From the NCBI GenBank assembly GCA_035547055.1, contig DASZVN010000119.1:1-55642 (forward strand): a DNA stretch of 55,642 nucleotides. The letters are read 5' to 3'. The position numbers were made by a program, and so were the translations under genes. Source of the stretch: DASZVN01 sp035547055 (GTDB lineage Bacteria; Pseudomonadota; Alphaproteobacteria; Rhizobiales; Methylopilaceae). Under the pieces are notes generated by a model that ran no database searches, was not told the origin of the DNA, and saw only the letters and a program-made list of their open reading frames with translations. Of the stretch, positions 16,312-23,681 are shown in pieces; the first letter of the stretch is position 1, and each line of letters opens with the position of its first letter.

Positions 16312-16411
16312 GTCATCCCGGACGCCGCGCAAGCGGCGATCCGGAATCCGGCCACGGACGTGGCACGCAGCCCCGGATCCCGGCTCGCGCCTTCGGCTCG
16401 GCCGGGATGAC
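16312..16411. repeat. Family B palindromic repeat, copy 4
   Basis: A 100-bp unit with GTCATCCCGG / CCGGGATGAC ends, between the binding-protein gene and the Rieske alpha gene. It is the second repeat interrupting this leftward unit. Confidence 0.85.
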
Positions 16412-16433
16412 AGGAGGGAAAGCGGCGTCCGGT

Positions 16434-17570
16434 CTATTCCGCCGGGACGGCGACGCCGTTCTCGAAGCGGCCGATCTTGATCGAACGGTAGCTCTGGCCG
16501 GTGTGGTCCTTGGCCGAATAATTGATCGGACCGTTCATCGCCGGCAGGTCGTGCAGCGCCTCGAGGTGGTCGCGGATGCTCTGGCGCGAACCGTCCGACG
16601 GGTCCACCGCAGCGCCGGTCATGATGCCGACGTCGTAGCCGAAGGTCGCGAAATAGGGCGGCGTGTGGCCGATCGCGTCCTTGAGCTCGGTGAAGTATTT
16701 CGCGGTCGGGCCGCCGAGCGCCGTGCCGTAGGCGCTGAGCTGGGCGCCGACCAGGAGGCCGTTGCCCTGCGCGGTGCCGCCGATGGCCTGCCAGAACGCG
16801 TTGGTCACGGCCGCCTGGGTCACGAGGAGCGGCGCCTTGATGCCGAGCAGCTTGTAGGTCTTGAACACCAGCGCGGCGGCGCGGCCGGCGGCGCTGGAGT
16901 AGACGAGCTGCGGATTGGCCGCCTTGATGCGGGCGAGCTGGGCGTTGAAGTTGGTGTCCTCGATCGCGAAGGATTCCGAGGCGACGAGGTCGAGGCCGTT
17001 CGCCTTGGCCTGAATCACCAGGTTCTTGTGGTCGAGCTGGCCGTAGCTGTCGGTGCCGTAGATGTGGGCGATGCGGGTATAGCCCTTCGCCTTGGCGAAG
17101 AGCGAAATCGCCTTCATGTTGTCGGCGTTCGAGGGCGCGACCTTGAAGTCCCACGGATCGGCGGGGTAGCCCAGCGTGTCGGCGCCGCCGCCGGTGATGA
17201 TCGGCACCTTGTACTCGGACGCGAACGACTTGATCGCAAGCCCGGAATTGCTGTTGCCGAACATGTAGATCAGCTTGACGGCGGGGTCCGCGGCGAGGCG
17301 GCGGAACACGTTCGCGGCGGTGACCGGGTTGGTCTCGTCGTCGAGCACGTCGAGCACGAGCTTGCGGTCCTTCAGGCCGTGGACCTTGATCCAGGCGTTG
17401 ACGCCGTCGATCGTGTCCTTCGACGGCGAGGCGAACGGCCCCGTCAGCGAGGCCACGACGCCGACCTTGAAGTCCGGCTTGTTCTGGGCGGCGGCCGGCC
17501 CGGCGGCCAGCGCCAGTCCCAGCGCGGCCGCAGCCGCGGTGGCGCCCCACGACGCCATGGTGAATTTCAT
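16434..17570 (-). CDS. Orphan Liv-type periplasmic substrate-binding protein
   Basis: A 378-residue Peripla_BP_6 protein with a Sec signal peptide (MKFTMASW, Ala-rich core, cleavage near AAAQ-NK). The mature start FKVGVVASLTGPFASPSKDTI is the type 1 binding fold, and YSSAAGRAAALVFKTYKLLG and GPTAKYFTELK follow in the second lobe. No permease or ATPase gene is adjacent, so it must use another transporter (perhaps the liv system at 2.0-7.1 kb) or act as a sensor partner. GGAGG precedes both GTG 17573 and ATG 17570, and I use ATG. It is the first gene of the leftward unit with the Rieske oxygenase and MetE-like genes, so its ligand is a good candidate for the oxygenase substrate (inference). Confidence 0.92.
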   Translation of the reverse strand: MKFTMASWGATAAAAALGLALAAGPAAAQNKPDFKVGVVASLTGPFASPSKDTIDGVNAWIKVHGLKDRKLVLDVLDDETNPVTAANVFRRLAADPAVKLIYMFGNSNSGLAIKSFASEYKVPIITGGGADTLGYPADPWDFKVAPSNADNMKAISLFAKAKGYTRIAHIYGTDSYGQLDHKNLVIQAKANGLDLVASESFAIEDTNFNAQLARIKAANPQLVYSSAAGRAAALVFKTYKLLGIKAPLLVTQAAVTNAFWQAIGGTAQGNGLLVGAQLSAYGTALGGPTAKYFTELKDAIGHTPPYFATFGYDVGIMTGAAVDPSDGSRQSIRDHLEALHDLPAMNGPINYSAKDHTGQSYRSIKIGRFENGVAVPAE

Positions 17571-17684
17571 CACATTGTCCTCCCCGGTTCGGCGCGGCGC
17601 TGGGGACGCATCGGCGGCGTCCCGTCCGGCGTCCCGGCCGTCAGGCGCCCAACAAAGCAGCCGCGCCGCCCGCGGGCAAGAACG

Positions 17685-17720
17685 ATGATTGATCGATGAT
17701 TGATCGGGGCAAGATTGATC
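17685..17720. promoter_or_regulatory. Tandem 11-bp direct repeat, candidate operator of the divergent catabolic promoters
   Basis: ATGATTGATCG occurs twice head to tail (17685-17695 and 17696-17706), and a third partial match AGATTGATCC ends at 17720. It is the A/T-richest part of the 206-bp divergent gap between the binding protein (leftward) and the MetE-like paralog 2 (rightward), 57 bp upstream of the latter. No regulator gene is adjacent. Confidence 0.45.
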
Positions 17721-17776
17721 CGGACGAAGCTTGCCGGCTAGGACAGGGCGAGCCGTCCTCCGATGGGAGCCTGCCG

Positions 17777-18805
17777 ATGAACCGCCTCTTGCCGACCACC
17801 GTGATCGGCAGCTACCCCCAGCCCGACTGGCTGATCGACCGCCAGCGCCTCGCCGCCCATGGCGTGCCGCGCGCCAACGCCCACGACGTCTGGCGGGTGG
17901 CGCCGCCCTATCTCCAGGCCGCGCAGGAGGACGCCACCCGCCTCGCCATCCGCGACATGGAGGCGGCGGGCATCGACATCATCACCGACGGCGAGGCCCG
18001 GCGCGAGAGCTATTCCAACCGCTTCGCGACGGCGCTGGAGGGCATCGACGCCGACAAGCCCGGCCAGAAAATCAACCGCACCGGCAAGACCAGCCTGGTG
18101 CCCCGCGTGGTCGGCAGGATCCGGCGGCGCGGCCCGGTCGAGGCCGAGGACGTGAAGTTCCTCCGCGCCAACACCGACCGCACCATCAAGATCACGGTGC
18201 CGGGCCCGTTCACCATGACGCAGCAGGCGCTCGACGAGCACTACGGCGACGAGGAGGCGGTGGCGATGGACTTCGCCGCCGCGGTCAACGCGGAACTGAA
18301 GGATCTCAAGGCCGCCGGCGCCGACATCGTCCAGATCGACGACCCGTGGATCCAGGCTTTTCCGGATGCCGCCGGCCGCTATGCGGTGAAGGCGCTGAAC
18401 CGCGCGCTCGAAGGCGTGGCGGGGCCGACCGTGGTCCATCTCTGCTTCGGCTACGCGGCGCTGGTCGCGAAGTCGGGCAAGGGCAAATACGCCTTCCTGG
18501 AGCCGCTCGCCGATTCGATCGCCGACCAGATCTCGATCGAGGCGGCGCAGCCCGACCTCGACCTCGGCGTGCTCAGGGATCTCGGCGGCAAGACCGTTCT
18601 GCTCGGCGTACTGAACCTCGGCGACCAGGAGGTCGAGACGCCCGAAACCGTCGCCGCACGCATTCGTGAAGGACTGAAGTTCCTGCCGCCCGAGCGCCTG
18701 ATCCCGGCGCCCGACTGCGGCATGAAATATCTCTCGCGCGAGGTCGCCTTCGGCAAGCTGAAGGCGCTGAGCGAGGGAGCGAAGATGGTGCGGGACCGTC
18801 TATAG
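17777..18805 (+). CDS. Core-MetE-like (cobalamin-independent methionine synthase family) protein, paralog 2
   Basis: A 342-residue single-barrel MetE-like protein, opening LLPTTVIGSYPQPDWL. The zinc ligands are His and Cys in VVHLCFGY (about 220-222), Glu in ISIEAAQ (about 255) and Cys in PAPDCGMKYL (about 313). It is only distantly similar to paralog 1 on the opposite side of the locus and shorter by 42 residues, so it is not a recent duplicate. ATG at 17777 follows GGGAG at 7 nt. The in-frame extension to 17696 would start inside the tandem operator repeat and is rejected. Its TAG stop is also the first bases of a family E repeat. Its role is unknown: methyl transfer from an activated substrate to a thiol is the family chemistry, and the specific acceptor cannot be inferred. 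Confidence 0.88.
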   Translation: MNRLLPTTVIGSYPQPDWLIDRQRLAAHGVPRANAHDVWRVAPPYLQAAQEDATRLAIRDMEAAGIDIITDGEARRESYSNRFATALEGIDADKPGQKINRTGKTSLVPRVVGRIRRRGPVEAEDVKFLRANTDRTIKITVPGPFTMTQQALDEHYGDEEAVAMDFAAAVNAELKDLKAAGADIVQIDDPWIQAFPDAAGRYAVKALNRALEGVAGPTVVHLCFGYAALVAKSGKGKYAFLEPLADSIADQISIEAAQPDLDLGVLRDLGGKTVLLGVLNLGDQEVETPETVAARIREGLKFLPPERLIPAPDCGMKYLSREVAFGKLKALSEGAKMVRDRL

Positions 18806-18872
18806 GGGGGCGGCGGCGCCGATGCCCCCGTCTTTGCGCCGCACGTGGGCAACGCGGGCGTTGCCCACCCTG
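18803..18872. repeat. Family E palindromic repeat, degenerate copy
   Basis: Starts at TAGGGGGGC, overlapping the TAG stop of the MetE-like gene, then GCCGATGCCC, then the mirror arm CGTGGGCAACGCGGGC and GTTGCCCACCC. It is less conserved than the copies at 31052, 36104 and 53960. Confidence 0.65.
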
Positions 18873-18898
18873 CGAATGGGAACATGGAAGGAATGCCG

Positions 18899-19864
18899 AT
18901 GAAGGCAGGGGTGGCGACGCCGGACGGGCTCGCGGTCAGGGATGACGTTCCGGAGCCGCAGCCGAAGCCGAACGAGGTCAAGGTCAAGGTCCGCGCCGCC
19001 GGCATGAACCGGGCCGACCTCAGCGCCGCGCGCGGCTCTGGCGGTCACGGCGCCGTCGGCGCGGTGGTCGGCGTCGAGTTCGCCGGCGACGTGGTCGCGG
19101 TCGGCGCCGCGGTCGAGGGCGTCAAGGTCGGCGACCGCGTCGCCTGCTCAGGTGGCGGCGGCTATGCCGAATATGCGGTCGCCGACTGGGGCCGCGTCGT
19201 CGCCATCCCCGGCAATCTCGACTTCGAGACGGCGGCGACCTTCCCGATCGCGCTCTATACGCTGCACAACGCCCTCGTCACCGCGGGGCGGATGAAGGCC
19301 GGCGAGAGCGTCCTGATCCAGGGCGCCAGCTCGGGCGTCGGGCTGATGGGCCTGCAGATCGCCAAGGCGATGGGCGCGAAGCTCGTGCTCGGCACCTCGA
19401 CCAATGCCGGGCGGCGCGCCCGCCTCAAGGAGTTCGGCGCCGACCTCGCGCTCGACACGGGCGCCGCCGGCTGGGTCGACCGGGTGCTGGAGGCGACCGG
19501 CGGCAAGGGCGTCGACCTCGTGGTCGACATGGTGTCCGGCCCGCTGGTGTCGCAGACGATGCGCGCCACCGCGATCCGCGGGCGCATCGTCAATGTCGGC
19601 CGGCTCGGCGGGCAGAAGGCGGAGTTCGACTTCGACCTCCATGCCCTGCGGCGCATCGACTATGTCGGCGTCACCTTCCGCACCCGCTCGCTGGAGGAGG
19701 TCCGCGAGATCGGCCGTTTGGCGCAGGCCGACCTCCGCGACGCCGTCCTGTCCGGCAAGATCGGCCTCCCGATCGACCGCACCTTCCGCCTCGACGAGGC
19801 GGTGGCCGCGCAGGACTACATGCGCGCCAACAAGCACTTCGGCAAAATCCTGCTCCTGCCGTGA
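18899..19864 (+). CDS. Zinc-independent MDR oxidoreductase, quinone oxidoreductase-like
   Basis: A 321-residue medium-chain dehydrogenase/reductase of the quinone oxidoreductase branch. It has the substrate-domain start VKVKVRAAGMNRADLSAARG, GVEFAGDVVAVG, the NADPH-binding LIQGASSGVGLMGLQIAKAMGAKLV near residues 140-163 and the C-terminal HFGKILLLP. The catalytic zinc ligands of alcohol dehydrogenases are absent, which is normal for this branch. ATG at 18899 has GGAAGGA 6 nt upstream, while ATGs at 18884 and 18893 fit less well. It is codirectional with the MetE-like paralog 2 and the FAD hydroxylase, so likely part of the same catabolic unit, reducing a quinone or enone intermediate with NADPH (inference). 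Confidence 0.92.
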   Translation: MKAGVATPDGLAVRDDVPEPQPKPNEVKVKVRAAGMNRADLSAARGSGGHGAVGAVVGVEFAGDVVAVGAAVEGVKVGDRVACSGGGGYAEYAVADWGRVVAIPGNLDFETAATFPIALYTLHNALVTAGRMKAGESVLIQGASSGVGLMGLQIAKAMGAKLVLGTSTNAGRRARLKEFGADLALDTGAAGWVDRVLEATGGKGVDLVVDMVSGPLVSQTMRATAIRGRIVNVGRLGGQKAEFDFDLHALRRIDYVGVTFRTRSLEEVREIGRLAQADLRDAVLSGKIGLPIDRTFRLDEAVAAQDYMRANKHFGKILLLP

Positions 19865-19883
19865 ACGTTCGTCGCCTGGCCTT

Positions 19884-19983
19884 GTCATCCCGGAGGCGGC
19901 AAAGCCGCCATCCGGAATCCGGCCCCAAGGCATCGTATCGAGACCCGGATCCCGGCTCTCCGCTTCGCTCCGGCCGGGATGAC
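19884..19983. repeat. Family B palindromic repeat, copy 5
   Basis: A 100-bp unit with GTCATCCCGG / CCGGGATGAC ends, in the same internal orientation as copies 2 and 4, between the quinone-oxidoreductase-like gene and the FAD hydroxylase gene. Confidence 0.85.
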
Positions 19984-20039
19984 AACGGGCGGGACCCAAG
20001 GGCAGCAGAGGCCAAGCCCGGCCATGACGGGGAGGCTGA

Positions 20040-21656
20040 ATGGCTAGTCACGACATCCCGGTCCTGATCGTCGGCGGCGGGCCGGTCGGCCTGGCGCTGG
20101 CGCTCGATCTCGGCTGGCGCGGCGTGCCGTGCCTGATGGTCGAGCAGGGCGACGGCCAGGTGGTCGACGCCAAGATGTTCGCGACCGGCATCCGCACGGT
20201 GGAGTTCTGCCGGCGCTGGGGCATCGCCGACAAGGTCCGCCACTGGGGCTTCCCCGACGACTTCCCGTTCGACAACGTCTTCACGACCGGGCTCCAGGGC
20301 CACGAGATCGGCCGCATCCCGATGCCGGCGCAGAAGGACATCGCCGCCTTTCCCCAGAGCCCCGAGAACTTCGCCCATTGCCCGCAGTTCGTGTTCGACC
20401 CGATCCTCGTCCGGGCGACCGGGGACCATCCCTCGATCGCGCTGCGCTATCGCTGCCGGCTCAAATCGTTCCGCGACGACGGCGACGGCGTCCTGTGCAC
20501 GCTCGTCGACGAGGCCACCGGCGCCGAGGAGGAGATCCGCGCCGGCTGGCTGATCGGCTGCGACGGCTTTTCCTCGACCGTCCGCAAGGCGCTCGGCATC
20601 GCGATGGAGGGCACTCCCCTCATCAACCGCTCGATCAACGTCATGTTTCGCGCGCCGGCGCTGTGGGCGCGGCACGACAAGGGCAAGGCCGGCCGCTATG
20701 TCATCATCGGCGAGGAGGGCGCCTGGGGCAGCCTCACCGCGGCCGACGGCGTCGACCTCTGGCGCCTGATGATCCAGCCCCACGCCGACGCCGAGACGCT
20801 CGACGCCGAGGCCGAGCTTCGCCGCGCCCTCGGCGAGGGGGTGCCGTTCGAGATCGTCAAGGTCGGCCACTGGGTGCGCCGCCGCATGGTCGCGGCCGAT
20901 TACGGCCGCGGCCGCGTCTGGATCGCGGGCGACGCGGCACACGTGATGCCGCCGAACGGCGGGCTCGGTATGAACACCGGCATCGGCGACGCGGTCGATC
21001 TCGGCTGGAAGCTCGCCGCGATGCACCAGGGCTGGGGCGGACCGAACCTGCTCGCGTCCTACGAGGCCGAGCGGCGGCTGGTCGGCATCCGCCAGTGCGA
21101 CGAGGCGATGGAGAATTTCGAGCGCTACGGCTCGCACAAGCCGGCGCCCCACGTCACCGAGGAGACCGCGGCGGGCGAGGCCGCGCGCGCCGCGATCGGC
21201 CGGCGCCTCGCCTCGGCCAATGCCCAGGCCTGGGAGAACCCGCTCAACACCCATCTCGGCTACCGCTACGCGGGCTCGCCGATCGTCGTGCCGGACGGCG
21301 CGCTGCCGCCGGAGCCGGAGGATTCCCGCCTCTACGAGCAGTCGAGCCATGCCGGCTGCCGGGCGCCGCACGCCTGGCTCGCCGACGGCCGCTCGACGCT
21401 CGACCTGTTCGGCCGGGGCTTCGTCCTGCTCCGCCTCGGCGCGGCGGCGCCCGATGCCGCGCCGCTGGCCGACGCCGCGCGGCGGCGCGGAATGCCGCTC
21501 GAGGTCGTCAGCCTCGCGGAGCCCGAGCTCGCCGCGCTCTACGAGCGCGCGCTGGTGCTGGTGCGCCCCGACGGCCACGTCGCCTGGCGCGGCGACGCGC
21601 TCCCGCCGAACCCGCTGGCGGTCGTCGACACGGTGCGCGGCGCCGGCGTGCCATGA
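20040..21656 (+). CDS. FAD-dependent aromatic hydroxylase (phenol/3-hydroxyphenylpropionate hydroxylase type)
   Basis: A 538-residue class A flavoprotein monooxygenase. FAD-binding GGGPVGLALALDL is near residues 11-23, the DG motif in GCDGFSSTVRKALG near 173-186 and the second FAD motif GDAAHVMPPNGGLGMNTGIGDA near 298-319. The extra C-terminal region of about 170 residues, ending DGHVAWRGDALP, is the thioredoxin-like domain of the PheA/TfdB/MhpA group. These enzymes use NAD(P)H and O2 to hydroxylate phenolic rings. ATG at 20040 follows GGGGAGG. As the third gene of the rightward unit beside a Rieske dioxygenase it points to aromatic compound degradation. The exact ring substrate is not determinable. 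Confidence 0.93.
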   Translation: MASHDIPVLIVGGGPVGLALALDLGWRGVPCLMVEQGDGQVVDAKMFATGIRTVEFCRRWGIADKVRHWGFPDDFPFDNVFTTGLQGHEIGRIPMPAQKDIAAFPQSPENFAHCPQFVFDPILVRATGDHPSIALRYRCRLKSFRDDGDGVLCTLVDEATGAEEEIRAGWLIGCDGFSSTVRKALGIAMEGTPLINRSINVMFRAPALWARHDKGKAGRYVIIGEEGAWGSLTAADGVDLWRLMIQPHADAETLDAEAELRRALGEGVPFEIVKVGHWVRRRMVAADYGRGRVWIAGDAAHVMPPNGGLGMNTGIGDAVDLGWKLAAMHQGWGGPNLLASYEAERRLVGIRQCDEAMENFERYGSHKPAPHVTEETAAGEAARAAIGRRLASANAQAWENPLNTHLGYRYAGSPIVVPDGALPPEPEDSRLYEQSSHAGCRAPHAWLADGRSTLDLFGRGFVLLRLGAAAPDAAPLADAARRRGMPLEVVSLAEPELAALYERALVLVRPDGHVAWRGDALPPNPLAVVDTVRGAGVP

Positions 21657-21671
21657 CGGCGGCGCCGCAGC

Positions 21672-21805
21672 CCCTCACCCGGCTCGCATGCTGCGCATGC
21701 GACTCGACCTCTCTCCGGGAGAGGTGACGAGGGCGCCGCCAACCTGCGCTTCACCTCTCCCCGGCGGAGAGAGGTCAGTCGCCCGCACGGCGACCGGGTG
21801 AGGGC
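21672..21805. repeat. Family F repeat with 11-bp inverted ends
   Basis: A 134-bp element between the convergent FAD hydroxylase and MFS genes, bounded by CCCTCACCCGG (21672-21682) and its exact complement CCGGGTGAGGG (21795-21805). Internal CCTCTCTCCGGGAGAGG and CACCTCTCCCCGG palindromes are present. This is the only copy in the window. Confidence 0.75.
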
Positions 21806-21826
21806 CGGAGCGCCCGCGATACAATT

Positions 21827-23068
21827 CTACGGCACTTCGTCGAGGTGGCGGGCGCGGCGGAGGGCCGGGAACCACCACGCCCACAGCGCCGCCACCGCGA
21901 CCGTGGCGAAGCCGCCGAGCACGACCGCCGGCACCGCGCCGATCAGCGCGGCCATGCCGCCGGCGCGGAACTCGCCGAGCTCGTTCGAGGCGCCGATGAA
22001 CATGGAATTCACCGCCGAGACGCGGCCCCGCACCGCGTCGGGAGTGGCGAGCTGGATCAGGGTCTCGCGGACATAGACGCTGATCATGTCGGCGGCGCCC
22101 ATCACGATCAGCGCCACCACCGACAGCCACGCCGTGGTCGAGACGCCGAACACCACGGTGAACAGGCCGAAGAAGCCGACCGCGACGAACATGATCGCGC
22201 CGGCATGGTCCCGCAGCGGGCGAATGCCGAGATAGATCGCCATCAGGATCGCGCCGATGCCGATGCCGGCGCGGAGCAGGCCGAGGCCCCACGGCCCGAC
22301 ATGGAGGATGTCGCGGGCATAGACCGGGAGCAGCGCGGTCGCGCCGCCGAGGAGCACCGCGAAGAGGTCGAGCGAGATCGACCCCAGCACCAGCGGGTGG
22401 CGCCAGATGAAGCCGAAGCCGGCGACGATGGTCTTGAGGGTCGCCGGCTCGCGCGAGACGCGCTGGGGCGGCGGCACGATCCGGAGCATGCACCCGCTCG
22501 CGACGAGAAGGCAGGCGACCGCGGCGCCGAACGCGGCCTCGGCCGAGATGCCGTAGAGCAGGCCGCCCGTAACCGGGCCGACGATGATGCCGATCTGGAA
22601 GGTGGCGGAGTTCAGCGCGATCGCGCTCGCCAGATCCTCCGGGGGCACCAGGTTCGGCACCAGCGCCTGCATCGCCGGGGCGAGAAAGGCGCGGGCGACC
22701 CCGAAGCCGGCCAGCACCGGGAAGATCGGCCAGACCATCTGCCCGTCGAGCGCAACCAGCACGAGCAGCGTCACCGCCAGCGCCGCCTCGCCGATCAGGC
22801 AGGCCGCCGAAATGCCGCGGCGGCTGACGCGGTCCGCGACCGTGCCGGTGACGAGCACGAGGCCGAGCGAAGGCGCGAACTGCACCAGGCCGACGAAGCC
22901 GAGCAGCAGCGCCTCCCGCGTCACCGCATAGATGTGCCAGCCGACCGCCACGCTGACGATCTGGATCCCGAAGGAGGACAGCACCCGGGCGATCCAGTAG
23001 AGGCGAAAGCCGCGGTGGGCGAGCGCGGCGCGGGCCGTGCTGGCCGGACGGGATCGGGTCGCCGTCAT
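21827..23068 (-). CDS. MFS transporter, EntS/MFS_3-like exporter
   Basis: A 413-residue inner-membrane protein with about 12 hydrophobic segments. The N-terminal FRLYWIARVLSSFGIQIVSVAVGW and the loop GTVADRVSRRG (residues about 74-84, the MFS signature between helices 2 and 3) place it in the enterobactin-exporter-like MFS_3 group. RGRVSAVNSMFIGASNELGEF near the C-terminal half is typical of the same family. ATG at 23068 is used, and a GTG 18 bp upstream (23086) is an alternative because GGGGGA lies very close to the ATG. It probably exports a small molecule. Its position at the edge of the aromatic cluster could mean efflux of a substrate or intermediate, but it is transcribed towards that cluster and is not clearly part of it. 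Confidence 0.9.
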   Translation of the reverse strand: MTATRSRPASTARAALAHRGFRLYWIARVLSSFGIQIVSVAVGWHIYAVTREALLLGFVGLVQFAPSLGLVLVTGTVADRVSRRGISAACLIGEAALAVTLLVLVALDGQMVWPIFPVLAGFGVARAFLAPAMQALVPNLVPPEDLASAIALNSATFQIGIIVGPVTGGLLYGISAEAAFGAAVACLLVASGCMLRIVPPPQRVSREPATLKTIVAGFGFIWRHPLVLGSISLDLFAVLLGGATALLPVYARDILHVGPWGLGLLRAGIGIGAILMAIYLGIRPLRDHAGAIMFVAVGFFGLFTVVFGVSTTAWLSVVALIVMGAADMISVYVRETLIQLATPDAVRGRVSAVNSMFIGASNELGEFRAGGMAALIGAVPAVVLGGFATVAVAALWAWWFPALRRARHLDEVP

Positions 23069-23155
23069 CTGTCCCCCGGGGCGCACGCCAGCCGGGCACG
23101 ATGCCGCTGCGGTGCGGAGATGGCGCCACCATCAAGCGGGCCCCGCGCTGCGTCG

Positions 23156-23488
23156 TCAAGTCGCGCGGGACCGCGACGGCTTTCCGGCCCGCCGGGCGCA
23201 GGCGGCCTCGTCGATCTCGCACAGCCCAGTCTGCGCGAGCCAGCTCCGCCATGCGGTTTCAAGGTCGGCGCTGGCCTCGCTGCGGCTCGCCGCCCGGCCG
23301 TTGGCGGCGTGCCACGGATCGAGCACCGTGATCGACCACCGCCAGCTCGTGTCGAGCGCGGTCGCGTCGAGCCACACCATCCCGACTACCGTCGTCCCGC
23401 TCTTGGCGAGGAAGTGGCTGCCGTCACGCTGCCATTGCCACCACCGGCTGGGAAAAGTCTCGCAGGTTTCACGCAGACGAAACGACAT
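23156..23488 (-). CDS. Small Trp-rich protein of unknown function
   Basis: A 110-residue ORF with no domain I recognise. It has six tryptophans, the mid-protein motif FLAKSGTTVVGMVWLDATALDTSWRWSI and the end segment LETAWRSWLAQTGL, a pattern recalling small alphaproteobacterial proteins of unknown function. Start ATG at 23488 with no obvious ribosome-binding site, so transcription could be nearly leaderless. A perfect 8-bp inverted repeat (23499-23526) lies 10 bp upstream in the divergent gap to glucose dehydrogenase. Amino-acid composition is balanced, unlike the Arg/Pro/Ala-rich shadow frames around it, which argues for a real gene. Cytoplasmic by sequence (no signal peptide or helices). 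Confidence 0.6.
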   Translation of the reverse strand: MSFRLRETCETFPSRWWQWQRDGSHFLAKSGTTVVGMVWLDATALDTSWRWSITVLDPWHAANGRAASRSEASADLETAWRSWLAQTGLCEIDEAACARRAGKPSRSRAT

Positions 23489-23498
23489 GGCGAACTAC

Positions 23499-23526
23499 AT
23501 ACACGGGACACACGTCTGCCGTGTAT
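23499..23526. promoter_or_regulatory. Perfect inverted repeat, candidate operator
   Basis: ATACACGG (23499-23506) and CCGTGTAT (23519-23526) are exact complements separated by 12 bp. It lies in the 193-bp divergent gap between the Trp-rich gene and glucose dehydrogenase, with arms about one and a half to two helical turns apart (20 bp centre to centre), as for a dimeric repressor. Confidence 0.45.
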
Positions 23527-23681
23527 ACGCGCGGAACGGGCCAGCCCTGCTGTGCGCAAAAGAGGTATCCCTCTTGGGTGTGGCGCCTCGCCGCGCGTCC
23601 CGGACCGTCGCGAACCTTCCAGCCTCGGGGAGCATTTACCCTCGATCCGTCCGGCCCCCGCCCTGCCCCGAGGAGAGCCCC

